In this document: piece after piece, positions 38,987-56,250 of the stretch
Layout of the letters: every line of letters starts with the position of its first letter
Position numbering within the stretch: position 1 is the first letter of the stretch
Assembly: GCF_958295425.1 (NCBI RefSeq)
Contig: NC_081146.1
Location: 9,497,485 to 9,561,484, forward strand
DNA length: 64,000 nt
Direction of reading: 5' to 3'
Source: Solea solea
Lineage: Eukaryota; Chordata; Actinopteri; Pleuronectiformes; Soleidae
Position numbers and translations under genes: made by a program
The notes under the pieces: model-generated
The model's database searches: none
What the model was told of the DNA's origin: nothing
What the model saw: only the letters and a program-made list of their open reading frames with translations

Positions 38987-39300
38987 CAGACAAATAAAAA
39001 ATTGGTACAAATGACACACTTACACCGCTGCCAGTACACATTCCAAAATGTGCCTTGGAATTTCCCAGTGAATGGGAGGGGAGGGGAGAGGAAGGACCAA
39101 TACAAAAACAACAGATTCATGTCTGAAAAGACATTCACAACAGTGAGTGCGAAGAGCAGACATCTGGACAGCAGAGGACTTTTTTTTATTATTTCCAAAA
39201 TCCACCTTGGGGAATTGTCACTCTGTAACTCTGACAAAGTTTTTTTTTGTTTTTCCTTTTTTTTTAACTTTCGCATTCAAAATAACAGAAAATATTCACA
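36561..39300. other. Intergenic sequence upstream of steap4
   Basis: No exon recognised. It holds a GAAA repeat near 37887-37906 and a CA microsatellite at 38950-38983. The acceptor-like TTCACAG at 39294-39300, 27 bp before the steap4 start codon, suggests that at least one untranslated steap4 exon lies upstream, but I could not place it. Confidence 0.4.
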
Positions 39301-39327
39301 GTGTTTTGTGTCGTATCTGGTGAAAGA

Positions 39328-44730
<5,403 letters not shown>

Positions 44731-46000
44731 GGTTTTTAGAATTACAGTCAGTAAAAAGAAAAATCATCAAGTCAGAATGGACTATTTGACATTAGTATTT
44801 TCTAATTCTTCAGGAATAGAAGCAGAAGAAGAGGCTTCATTTCCACTTCCATTGTAAACAAACTTCACATTTTTTATAAAAATGCAGCAATAACAAAACA
44901 AAAAAATATCACTTTTATGGGAATCAGACAAACCAAGAAGTCATGATCGGATCAACGATGTTGACGATCGACATATACCAGCCCACTTGTTTAGAATCAA
45001 ATTTGTTTCTGAAAGGGCTGTATCGGGTGACAGCTTTCAGATTGGCATGACATATTTTTATTCCGATTACTTGTGTGCATGTAAACATGGCTCATTACAC
45101 TCAATCTCATTTCACTCTTTGCCCCTACCACTTAGCCCTACCCCTCTGTTTTGGGCGTCCTTATACATGAGATAGAGGGGGATCGCAGATGCACACTTGA
45201 ATTTGAGGGCTATGAGAATTTTCCCAGTTTAACTGAATCCAAGGGAACTAGTATTGGTGCTGGAAAGCCAACGTTGGTTGTGTAGCTACGCTGAATACAA
45301 CAAAACTGGTTTGCTATTAAAGAAACCTGCATTCAGGCATTGGTGACATTTGCTTCACCAATGAGGTTTCCAATTTGCTTCAGACACGCTCATAATAATT
45401 TGCATAGTCCACAATAGTCATAGCAATATAGCAACATCTGATAATGGTTTTTCATTTTCTTTTTAAGATTGCATGTTGAATTGCTGGCTGCGTAAATAAA
45501 GACTGGTCATGTTCTGGTCATGAAGGGACAGTGCCAATCCCAGCTCATTGTTTTGAATGTGACTACAGGGACATCAACTGTTCTTATCTCTATCTTATCT
45601 GCCACCCAGATAAGAGAGATGGCAAAGAGGAAAGAAATTGAGCTTGTAACTGGAGGGTCACTGGTTAAATCGGAGGATGGGTCAAGGGCGCAGATAAATG
45701 CGCCCAACTTTTGTGTGTAATAAGGATGGGTTTAATGCAGAGGTCAAATTAACTCTCATTAATTGGTGTGTGTACAAAAATAATTAATTGTAATCTCTTT
45801 TTTACTGCTGAGAAGACTGCCTCTCTTTATGGACTCATGTTGAAATGATTGTATTTTATAATCATAGCGTGTACAGTGGCATGTGCCATGTTTAATGGTC
45901 CATACAGATGCTGAAGACACATGTTAAAGTAGTTGTGCAGCATTCCAAGAAGCTGCCCTTTTTCTTCTTAAAGTCACATAACAGCAACTGTGACAGACTC
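44731..46000. other. steap4 3' UTR and spacer
   Basis: No exon recognised. The AATAAA at 45495-45500 may end steap4 transcripts. A 66-codon open frame at 45520-45720 looks fortuitous. Confidence 0.5.
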
Positions 46001-46514
46001 CTATAACATCAGCAGCAAATGTTTGACTTTGTCAGATTTTGGAGTTTCTCGACAGCGTTAAACTACAGTGCATGGCAGCGTTTGTTTACATGACATCTCT
46101 CTCTTTTGTAAATGGTGTTTTATTTCAATTGTTTGTCACTACATTAAATGCTCTTCAAATAAACTTCCTTGTAACCGATTGTCTTGTGTCTGTATTTACA
46201 TACGAATGTATTTTCTTCTAATGAACCAGTAGTGTTTGCTTATTGTTGAAGTTTTTACTTTGCCGCAGTGATCTTTAATTTCTGTAACTTGACATCTATC
46301 TTTCTAGTCAGTTTGGTGACACATTCAACACAGCAATGTAACTCTCAAACCAGCAACTAAAAAAATCAGTTAACTACACATTTGTCACAAACGACAATGG
46401 CTATTTCAACAGGATGATCATTCTGTTGACACAGCAAAAGTGATTGTTCAAAAATTGTAGAAGTAGATAAAGGAAGGAAACTAGACAATTGGCTAAATGA
46501 GGAACTTCTGAGAT

Positions 46515-46564
46515 TATAAAGGTCAGTACTATTCACTGTCTACAAATCCTCCAGTGATCTCAAG
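46515..46564 (+). promoter_or_regulatory. Pentraxin gene 1 core promoter and untranslated exon
   Basis: TATAAA at 46515-46520 is followed at the right distance by a short presumptive 5' UTR exon ending CTCAAG (46564) at a GTAAGA donor. The matching acceptor TTATTAG ends at 46742, immediately before the ATG. The same arrangement is repeated for genes 2 and 3. Confidence 0.7.
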
Positions 46565-46742
46565 GTAAGAGCTGAACCTGCAAAACTGTATTGAATGGAA
46601 TGTATTTGTAATAAAATGTATGTTTTCTGTGTAGTCTATGTTCAAGGTGAATAAAAAAATATTTGAGTAGCAACTAAAAGAATTGAACACACTGTTTTAA
46701 AATGTTCAAAATGTTTCCCAATGGTATTTCTTGTCTTATTAG

Positions 46743-48118
46743 ATGAACCTTTTGCTGGTGCTGGTGATGCTGACAGCATGTGCTGCAGATCCACAAGGTA
46801 AAAGAAATTAGACATTATGAATTCAACTGACGGGATATCAAAAGTTAAACACCAAATTTAAGTTTTAATTAGGAAGAATATTTCACATGGGTTTGCCTAT
46901 GTTAATAATTCATAATCATCAGATTTGAATGACCAATTAATCCTGATTAAAGTAGAAATTCTACTTTTGATTAGCAAAAAAACACTGACATCAACTGCGC
47001 AACTCAATTCTGAACAAAACAACAAGCAAATTAAACCAACCGAAAAGCAAATAATCATGTCATAGAATGTCTTTTTATAGGAACTTTCCTCCATAGTGGA
47101 TTTAACTTTTTCTCACAAATTGTAAAAGATATAGCAGCATTATCAGCACTAATTTTGCAAATAAAGAGACAGTGGTTTACTGTGAAAGACTGTCACTTAA
47201 ATTTTTCGTGTTCATTCATGTGTTCAGGTGTTGAAGATAAAGATAATGATATGACAAAATAATTGATGAATAAAAAAGGAGTCTCTGTCTTTTCAGATAT
47301 GTCAGGAAAAATGTTCAACTTCCCAATGCAAAGCAACAGAGCTTACGTGAAGCTGATTACAACACAGCGGGAGTTCAGGGCTTTAACCGTCTGCCACAGG
47401 TATCACTGACTGAAAGAACCCACTGTAACTGTAAAACAGTAGCATGAATGATAATTGATTTTATTGTTTTTTGTAATACCTACAGGTCCTTTACAGACCT
47501 GAAAAGAGATCACAGCTTGTTCTCCATGTCCACGCCTACTCATGTCAATGATTTCCTGATTTTCTGGGATAATGCAAATAAGGAGATGGAGGCTCATGTC
47601 AGGGAAAAAAAGGCAGAATATGGAGGGCGGGACTATAAGCTAAACATGTGGCACTCTATTTGTACAACATGGGACTCTGCATCTGGAATTGTACAGCTTT
47701 GGTTTAATGGACAGCCTTCAATCAGAAAATTCCTTAGCTCGGGATCAACCATCAGTGGAACTCCTATAATTATTTTGGGTCAGGTAAGGTTCTATTAATA
47801 ATCAACACGGTGCCAATGTGGGATTTATTGTGTGTTGTGTATGAATCTCTTTACAAAAATATAACTTGTACTATCTTTCAACCTTGGCAATCTCAACAGG
47901 AGCAGGATTCCCATGGTGGAGGATTTGATGCTAACCAGTCTTTGGTTGGTATGATGATGGATGTCCACATGTGGAACTATGTCCTTTCATCTTGTGAGAT
48001 CCAGAAATATGTTGACGAGCTAAACTTCAGTCCAGGGAATGTGATCAACTGGAGCGCACTGGAGTACCAGATTTTTGACAAAGTGCTGGTCGAGGACAAA
48101 GTCACAACATGTCACTGA
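46743..48118 (+). CDS. Short pentraxin (CRP/SAP-like), gene 1
   Basis: Coding exons 46743-46797, 47297-47399, 47486-47783, 47900-48118 (phases 1, 2, 0) give 224 residues, the usual length for CRP/SAP. A signal peptide MNLLLVLVMLTACAA is followed by DMSGKMF. The pentraxin signature HSICTTWDSASG is intact. The two conserved cysteines (TVCHR, HSICTTW) can form the domain disulphide. The calcium-loop block EQDSHGGGFDANQSLVG is intact with Asp for the usual Glu after GGF. In the first calcium site the Asp aligned with CRP Asp60 is Val, while the neighbouring Asn remains. Short pentraxins are secreted pentamers that bind phosphocholine or other microbial and damaged-cell ligands. Unlike genes 2 and 3, no AATAAA is found close after the stop. 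Confidence 0.93.
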
Positions 48119-48622
48119 AATTTAACCAGACTGCTTATACTTGTTTTAAAAGAGTATGATCCATACACTTGCATTTATGTAAAATGGAAATTGAAAAGAA
48201 TGTGTTGACCCAGATGTATAATGCTTGTTATAGAAAGCTTTCTTCATATGACTTCTATCCTTGGCTGTGCTACTGATTTAAAGTTGTAATGAGACAAATA
48301 TTGCAGATGATATTGTTTCTATATTTAATGTCAGTTTACAATTTATTATCTGTTGTAATTTTGTAGTTTTACAAACACCTTAAACATCAAAATAATCAGA
48401 AAACGAATCAAATGTGAAAGTTACTTTTGTTTTTAATCTATGTCTCATATCCCTCTCTACATCTACCAAGATACTTATTTACCCTGCATAAAGCCCACCC
48501 CTCACAAAAGGGTTTTTAAATGTTACTTGATTTTAAAAAGGTGGAAAACCACAGACACAACAGACTTTCTAAATGATATTCAATGGTTTTTAACCCTGAG
48601 AAAGCACAGGCCAGACAATCAG

Positions 48623-49150
48623 TGTTAGAGCCATAGAAAATATAAGGCTTATGTTTGCATTTTTTGTGCTTAACATATTTTGCTTTAATTTATAATAATT
48701 AATCAATAATGTTTATTCAGTTAGATAAGTTTTATTATGCTCTTATTTTGTCGTGCTATCACAAACTGGTACTGCCGTAAAGCACAGCTTGTTGTAGTAA
48801 ACTGCAGTAAATGAGCCATGTGGGCACCTGTCGGCATCTCTGCATCTAATTAAGTTTCGCAGCAGGACGGGAGCAACAATTTTCTGACCGTAGCTCTCAT
48901 TTAGGCATTGAAAAACTTATTTTTTCCTTCAATTAGTTTTAGGTGACAGACCTTATACCAAGAATTTTGCTTGACGACTTTTATTTTTGTTCAATGTGGA
49001 TTACAGAGTGACAATAAATCGCTGCACTTTCTTTTACGTCTGCCTCGTTTCCTTCATGGATTTTCTTTGGAGTTTATTGCCTCACGAATAGCACGAGTAC
49101 AGAAACTTTACGTCCTGCAAGAGCGGCAAATAGGTTGCCACTTCAATCAG
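48623..49150. other. 528-bp segment present only in unit 1, bounded by CAATCAG repeats
   Basis: CAATCAG occurs at 48616-48622 and 49144-49150. In unit 2 the left flank (GCCAGACAATCAG) joins directly to GTTAAGACGC, with a single CAATCAG. Unit 3 also lacks the segment. No terminal inverted repeat or coding frame of note was found. Confidence 0.75.
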
Positions 49151-50559
49151 GTTAAGACGCAAGATCACACACTTGGTGTTTGATGAAAGCATCCACTTTC
49201 ACATCATAAACGCAATCTTTCTCACTTTAATCGAAATGCATCATCTGACCGCTCATTTACCGCGCAAGCCCGGAGCGCAAACCCGAAACGCAGGCCAGTG
49301 CGCAAGCCCGAGCCTAAGCCCGAGCCTGGTCCGAGCCTGTGTAAAATGATAGAAATTAAGCCTGTTGGGTCCCGTCGGGTTTGGGCAAATATTTTCAGCT
49401 CTAATGCTCACGCCCCCAATCACTGTTGGCCTTTAGATTTTCTGCTGACAGAAACTTCAGATAAAAGGAATGAGCTCTAAACTGTTCTGAGACTTTATGT
49501 TACATCCCCATTGGTGATTTCAAAGTTTTACTATCTGACATGTTTTATTATTTTCTAATCTGTTCATTATATTATGTCAACAGGACTACCAGACTAAATA
49601 ATATTAAATAACACCATGTTTGTGGTACAAGGCTCATGAAGTAAGTAAATAAATACATAAATAAATATATATATGTATACATGGAATGTTTATATATGTC
49701 TATATGTGTATATCAATATATATGTATGTATATATATATATATATATATACTATGTTATAAACATTCCACAGTAAATTAGGCTGCACACCAGCACTAGCA
49801 CCAGGAGCAGCAATACTCACAAAAACTATGTGTTTTGATTCCTGCTGAGACAGCAGATTAGTATGTTAGTCAGAGAAACATGACTTTGTAATTGAGGAAA
49901 TGCAGTTGAGGAAGTTACTTTGCACACATCACTCTTTTAAAGTAATATTATGGCCTTTTTCACCTTGATATCAAATGTTATAAGTCAAAAATGTCATTAT
50001 ATTACAATGATATATTTTTACACACATTCAAAAAGTGATGTCAAATTTCTTTTTGGAACTGAATCCACTTCATTGAAACTTTGTTTCCTGTATATTCCTT
50101 CCGTTGTTAAATTGTGATCCAGTGTCACATGAAATGCAGTAATTCAGCATAACTTTGCTGAGAAATTGCAACAGTTTTAGTGTTTTGTAAATTGTTACTA
50201 TGCAAAAATACAGTATATATTACTGTGCAACGTGTTACCAACACTGATTCTCAGTACCTCAGTATCATTTCACGATAATCACATGGTGTTTACACTTAAA
50301 AATGTCATTATAAATGTAAATGTAATTTAGCCAATGTGTCAAATGTTTATTTAAATGCACAGAAAAATATCATGTTTTGTGTTTTTTATGTTTTGTTTTT
50401 TTTTACTTTAAAAAAAGCCCCTTTCCATGCGGTAGACATGCGTATTGTTGTTAGCCCAAGGTAGCGACACTACAAAGTGTTCCTCGGGTTAAAATAATAA
50501 CTAATTGATTTGTTTGTTATATATTACAACTTGCTTCAACTCCTTCTCTAGACCTAAAA

Positions 50560-51048
50560 ATGGAGAATCCCTGTGTGGAACTGTGTGTTTCTTCTTTTGC
50601 ACAGAGCCTAAAGACTGGTTATGTTGAATTCATCAACAGGTTGAATTTAAATGAGTGCAAGGAGGAAATAAACTCTCTCATCTATGACAGTTTTGACACT
50701 AAGAATGCATCCTAAGTATCATTGTTGGAATGGCTGCTGCTGAATTACCACAGACAAGCCAGCCTTTCATTTCAGAGCAAAGCAGCTCTAGAGGAAGACG
50801 TCGAGTCCCTAAGAGCGCAGAAGGCTTGCCTCCTCCAAGAGGTAAACAAGGCCAATAAAAAAGCTGTGTGCTATTTAGTAGACCTACACTCTGTAGAATC
50901 ACATTTTTGCTTCCACAAGGACAAATTGTTAAAGCTTAGATCAGAGCATCTCTCTACACCAGAGTTCTCCAACAAACGTGGTTATTCTGACACACAGCCT
51001 CCCTGTAGTGAGTGTTTAACTTTACCACACAGGAGTTATATATATTAA
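50560..51048 (+). pseudogene. Unknown coiled-coil-like frame broken by one stop, copy 1
   Basis: One reading frame runs from ATG at 50560 to 51048 with a single in-frame TAA at 50713-50715. The first part encodes 51 residues (MENPCVELCVSSFAQSLKTG...). The second part, LEWLLLNYHRQASL..., includes KAALEEDVESLRAQKACLLQ, which looks like coiled coil. An acceptor-like CTTCTCTAG precedes the ATG by 9 bp. No family recognised. It could be an exon remnant of a lost gene, a retrocopy, or two small frames. It is repeated almost identically at 54864-55352. Confidence 0.4.
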
Positions 51049-51721
51049 TGTTGAGGTTCATATCAAACTTGTTTTCTACAAGCAACAAGTAAAACTGCAT
51101 GCATGGTCTGCATAATCTGCAGTTCCTGTATACAATTTTAAAAAAGCACAACCAGAAATGTGTTTGATTGAGAGAGTGGTTGTAATTACTTGATTTGCAA
51201 ACATCCTTTGCAAACATCCTCTGTTCTGAGTCAGCAGCAAATGTTTAACTTTGTCAGAGTTTCGTGACAGCGTTAAACTACAGTGCATGGTAGTGTTTGT
51301 TTATATGATCTCTGTCTCTTTTTTGTAAATTGTGTTTTATTTCATTTGTTTGTCACCACATTAAAAGCTCTTCAAATAAACTACATTATAACTGATTGTC
51401 TTGTGTCTTTATCTCTATACCAGTGTATTTTCAGTTCAGTCCAAATCTACTAGCTACTTGCTTATTAGTTGAAGTTTTTCGTTTGCTGCAGTGATCTTTC
51501 ATTCCTGTAACTTGACATCTATCTTTCTATTCAGTTTGGTGACACATTCAACAACAATAATCCAGCATCTTAAATCCAAAATTACCTACATATTTGTTAC
51601 AAACAACAATGGCTATTTCAACATGATGATGATTCTGTTGACACAGCAAAAAGTTCAAAAATTATAGGAGTGGATAAAGGAAGGAAACTATGCACAAAAC
51701 TAAATGAGGAAGTGCTGGGAT

Positions 51722-51779
51722 TATAAATTCTATAATCTCAATTCTAGTCAATGTCCAAAAATCCTCAAGTGATCTCAAG
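51722..51779 (+). promoter_or_regulatory. Pentraxin gene 2 core promoter and untranslated exon
   Basis: TATAAA at 51722-51727. The untranslated exon ends CTCAAG at 51779 before GTAAGA, with the acceptor just before the ATG at 51947. The sequence is closer to gene 3 than to gene 1. Confidence 0.7.
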
Positions 51780-51946
51780 GTAAGATCTGAACCTGCAAAA
51801 CTGTATGGAATTGAATTTATTTGTATCATAATGTATGTTTTCTGTATTGTGTATGTACAAGGTGTATACAAATAATTGAGTAGCAACTAAAAGAACTGAC
51901 CATACTGTATTAAAATGTTTCCCAATGGCATTTCTTGTCTTATTAG

Positions 51947-53346
51947 ATGAACCTTTTGCTGGTGCTGGTGATGCTGACAGCATGTGCTGCAGACCCTCAA
52001 GGTAAAAAATGAGATATTATCAATTTAACAGATGGGATATCAAAAGTTAAACACCAAATTTAAGATTGCAAAGTGCATTATTAGAGTTTTAATTAGGAAG
52101 AATATTTCACATAGGTTTGCCTATGTTAACAATACATAACCATCGGATTTGAATGACCAATTAATCCTGATTAAAGTAGAAATTCTACTTTTGATTAGCA
52201 AAAAAACACTGACATCAACTGCGCAACTCAATTCTGAACAAAACAACAAGCAAATTAAACCAACCGAAAAGCAAATAATCATGTCATAGAATGTCTTTTT
52301 ATAGGAACGTTCCTCCATAGTGGATTTAACTTTTTCTCACAAATTGTAAAAGATATAGCAGCATTATCAGCACTAATTGTGCAAATAAAGAGACAGTGGT
52401 TTACTGTGAAAGACTGTCACTTAAATTCATGTTTCGTGTTCATTCATGTGTTGAGGTGTTGAAGATAAAGATAATGATATGACAAAATAATTGATGAATA
52501 AAAAAGGAGTCTCTGTCTTTTCAGATATGTCAGGAAAAATGTTCAACTTCCCAATTCAAGGCAACAGAGCTTACGTGAAGCTGATTACAACACAGCGGGA
52601 GTTCAGTGCTTTAACCGTCTGCCACAGGTATCACTGACTGAAAGAACCCACTGTAACTGTAAAACAGTAGCATGAATGATAATTGATTTTATTGTTTTTT
52701 GTAATACCTACAGGTCCTTTACAGACCTGAAAAGAGATCACAGCTTTTTCTCCATGTCCACGCCTTCTCATTTCAATGATTTCCTGATTATCTGGGATAA
52801 TGCAAATAAGGAGATGGAGCCTCATGTCAGGGATAAAAAGGCAGAATATGGAGGGCGGGACTATAAGCTAAACATGTGGCACTCTATTTGTACAACATGG
52901 GACTCTGCATCTGGAATTGTACAGCTTTGGTTTAATGGACAGCCTTCAATCAGAAAATTTCTTAGCTCGGGATCAACCATCAGTGGAACTCCTATAATTA
53001 TTTTGGGTCAGGTAAGGTTCTATTAATAAGCAACACTGTGCCAATGTGGGATTTATTGTGTGTTGTGTATGAATCTCTTTACAAAAATATAACTTGTACT
53101 ATCTTTCAACCTTGGCAATCTCAACAGGAGCAGGATTCCCATGGTGGAGGATTTGATGCTAACCAGTCTTTGGTTGGTATGATGATGGATGTCCATATGT
53201 GGAACTATGTCCTTTCATCTTGTGAGATCCAGAAATATGTTGACGAGCTAAACTTCAGTCCAGGGAATGTGATCAACTGGAGCGCACTGGAGTACCAGAT
53301 TTTTGACAAAGTGCTGGTCGAGAACAAAGTCACAACATGTGACTGA
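51947..53346 (+). CDS. Short pentraxin (CRP/SAP-like), gene 2, chimeric
   Basis: Coding exons 51947-52001, 52525-52627, 52714-53011, 53128-53346 give 224 residues. The signal peptide is as in the other copies, and HSICTTWDSASG, the cysteine pair and EQDSHGGGFDANQSLVG are all intact. It differs from gene 1 at only about a dozen residues (for example IQGN for MQSN, HFNDFLIIW for HVNDFLIFW, EPHVRD for EAHVRE, ENK for EDK). The residue aligned with CRP Asp60 is Phe. AATAAA is present at 53564-53569. Exon 1 and the promoter are unit-3-like while exons 2-4 are unit-1-like. The open frame and intact splice sites suggest it is functional. Confidence 0.93.
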
Positions 53347-54863
53347 AATTTAACCAGACTGCTTATACTTGTTTTAAAAGAGTATGATCCATACACTTGC
53401 ATTTATGTAAAATGGAAAAGAATGTGTTGACCCAGATGTATAATGACAAATATTGCAGATGATATTGTTTCTATATTTAATGTCAGTTTACATTTTATTA
53501 TCTGTTGTAATTTTGTAGTTTTACAAACACCTTAAACATCAAAATAATCAGAAAACAGAAAAAAATAAAAGCAATTAATCAAATGTGAAAGTTACTTTTG
53601 TTTTTAATCTATGTCTCATATCCCTCTCCACATCTACCAAGATCACAAAAAGGTTTTTAAATGTTACTTGATTTTAAAAAGGTGGGAAACCACAGACACA
53701 ATAGACTTTCTAAATGATATTCAATGGTTTTTAACCCTGAGAAAGCACAGGCCAGACAATCAGGTTAAGACGCAGGACCACACACTTGGCGTTTGATCAA
53801 AGCATCCACTTTCACATCATAAACGCAATCTTTCTCACTTTAATCGAAATGCATCATCTGACCACTCATTTACCGCGCAAGCCCGGAGCGCAACTCGAAA
53901 TGCAGGCCAGTGCGCAAGCCTGAGCCTACGCCCTAGCCTGGTCCGAGCCTGTGTAAAATGATAGAAATTAAGCCTGTTGGGTCCCGTCGGGTTTGGGCAA
54001 ATATTTTCAGCTCTAATGCTCACGCCCCCAATCACTGTTGGCCTTTAGATTTTCTGCTGACAGAAACTTCAAATAAAAGGAATGAGCTCCCAACTGTTCT
54101 GAGACTTTATGTTACATCCCCATTGGTGATTTCAAAGTTTTACTATCTGACATGTTTTATTATTTTCTAATCTGTTCATTATATTATGTCAACAGGACTA
54201 CCAGACTAAATAATATTAAATAACACCATGTTTGTGGTACAAGGCTCATGAAGTAAGTAAATATATATATACACATACATATATGTATGGAATGTTTATA
54301 TATGTGTATATCTATATATATATATATATATACTATGTTATAAACATTCCACAGTAAATTAGGCTGCACACCAGCACCAGGAGCAGCAATACTCACAAAA
54401 ACATCTGTTTTGATTCCTGCTGAGACAGCAGATTAGTATGTTATTCAGAGAAACATGACTTTGTAATTGAGGAAATGCAGTTGAGGAAGTTACTTTGCAC
54501 ACATCACTCTTTTAAAGTAATATTATGGCCTTTTTCACCTTGATATCAAATGTTATAAGTCAAAAATGTCATTATATTACATATCACATGGTGTTTACAC
54601 TTAAAAATGTAATTATAAATGTAAATGTAATTTAGCCAATGTGTCAAATGTTTATTTAAATGCACAGAAAAATATCATGTTCTGTGTTTTCTATGTTTTT
54701 TTTTTTTACTTTAAAAAAAAGCCCCTTTCCATGCGGTAGACATCCGTATTGTTGTTAGCCCAAGGTAGCGACACTACAAAGTGTTCCTCGGGTTAAAATA
54801 ATAACTGATTGATTTGTTTGTTATATATTACAACTTGCTTCAACTCCTTCTCTAGACCTAAAA

Positions 54864-55352
54864 ATGGAGAATCCCTGTGTGGAACTGTGTGTTTCTTCTT
54901 TTGCACAGAGCCTAAAGACTGGTTATGTTGAATTCATCAACAGGTTCAATTTAAATGAGTGCAAGGAGGAAATAAACTCTCTCATCTATGACAGTTTTGA
55001 CACTAAGAATGCATCCTAAGTATCATTGTTGGAATGGCTGCTGCTGAATTTCCACAGACAAGCCAGCCTTTCATTTCAGAGCAAAGCAGCTCTAGAGGAA
55101 GACGTCGAGTCCCTAAGAGCGCAGAAGGCTTGCCTCCTCCAAGAGGTAAACAAGGCCAATAAAAAAGCTGTGTGCTATTTAGTAGACCTACACTCTGTAG
55201 AATCACATTTTTGCTTCCACAAGGACGAATTGTTAAAGCTTAGATCAGAGCATTTCTCCACACCAGAGTTCTCCAACAAACGTGGTTATTCTGACACACA
55301 GCCTCCCTGTAGTGAGTGTTTAACTTTACCACACAGGAGTTATATATATTAA
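54864..55352 (+). pseudogene. Unknown coiled-coil-like frame broken by one stop, copy 2
   Basis: Same arrangement as 50560-51048, with the in-frame TAA retained at 55017-55019. Only a few residue changes distinguish the copies (Lys to Glu in the FHKDE part, Leu to Phe in SEHF). Unit 3 has no third copy because the satellite begins before the corresponding position. Confidence 0.4.
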
Positions 55353-56025
55353 TATAGAGGTTCATATCAAACTTGTTTTCTACAAGCAACAAGTAAAACT
55401 GCATGCATGGTCTGCATAATCTGCAGTTCCTGTGTACAATTTTAAAAAAGCACAACCAGAAATGTGTTTGATTGAGAGAGTGGTTGTAATTACTTGATTT
55501 GCAAACATCCTTTGCAAACATCCTCTGTTCTGAGTCAGCAGCAAATGTTTAACTTTGTCAGAGTTTCGTGACAGCGTTAAACTACAGTGCATGGTAGTGT
55601 TTGTTTATATGATCTCTGTCTCTTTTTTGTAAATTGTGTTTTATTTCATTTGTTTGTCACCACATTAAAAGCTCTTCAAATAAACTACAATATAACTGAT
55701 TGTCTTGTGTCTTTATCTCTATACCAGTGTATTTTCAGTTCAGTCCAAATCTACTAGCTACTTGCTTATTAGTTGAAGTTTTTCGTTTGCTGCAGTGATC
55801 TTTCATTCCTGTAACTTGACATCTATCTTTCTATTCAGTTTGGTGACACATTCAACAGCAACAATCCAGCATCTTAAATCCAAAATTACCTACATATTTG
55901 TTACAAACAACAATGGCTATTTCAACATGATGATGATTCTGTTGACACAGCAAAAAGTTCAAGAATTATAGAAGTAGATAAAGGAAGGAAACTAGGCACA
56001 AAACTAAACGAGGAAGTGCTGGGAA

Positions 56026-56083
56026 TATAAATTCTATAATCTCAATTCTAGTCAATGTCCAAAAATCCTCAAGTGATCTCAAG
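56026..56083 (+). promoter_or_regulatory. Pentraxin gene 3 core promoter and untranslated exon
   Basis: TATAAA at 56026-56031. The untranslated exon ends CTCAAG at 56083 before GTAAGA, with the acceptor directly before the ATG at 56251. Confidence 0.7.
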
Positions 56084-56250
56084 GTAAGATCTGAACCTGC
56101 AAAACTGTATGGAATTGAATTTATTTGTATCATAATGTATGTTTTCTGTATTGTGTATGTACAAGGTGTATACAAATAATTGAGTAGCAACTAAAAGAAC
56201 TGACCATACTGTATTAAAATGTTTCCCAATGGCATTTCTTGTCTTATTAG

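Larger units (their letters stand above)
46003..51230 (+). repeat. Tandem unit 1 of the pentraxin cluster
   Basis: The left edge is defined by CAGCAGCAAATGTTTGACTT, which recurs as unit 2 starts (about 51230) and again as unit 3 starts (about 55534). Unit 1 is about 5.2 kb and carries pentraxin gene 1, a GC-rich repeat-like block near 49260-49390, an AT microsatellite near 49665-49750 and the interrupted coiled-coil frame at 50560-51048. It is longer than unit 2 mainly through segments at 48623-49150 and about 50010-50275. Confidence 0.85.
51230..55534 (+). repeat. Tandem unit 2 of the pentraxin cluster (chimeric)
   Basis: About 4.3 kb. From its start to intron 1 of gene 2 the sequence is nearly identical to unit 3. 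From intron 1 onward, including exons 2-4, the downstream spacer and the coiled-coil frame, it is nearly identical to unit 1. The switch lies between 52146 and 52169. Confidence 0.85.

Noticed and set aside
45520..45720. 66-codon frame downstream of steap4
   Set aside because: Lies in the probable 3' UTR/spacer, has no family similarity and no second copy in the tandem units.
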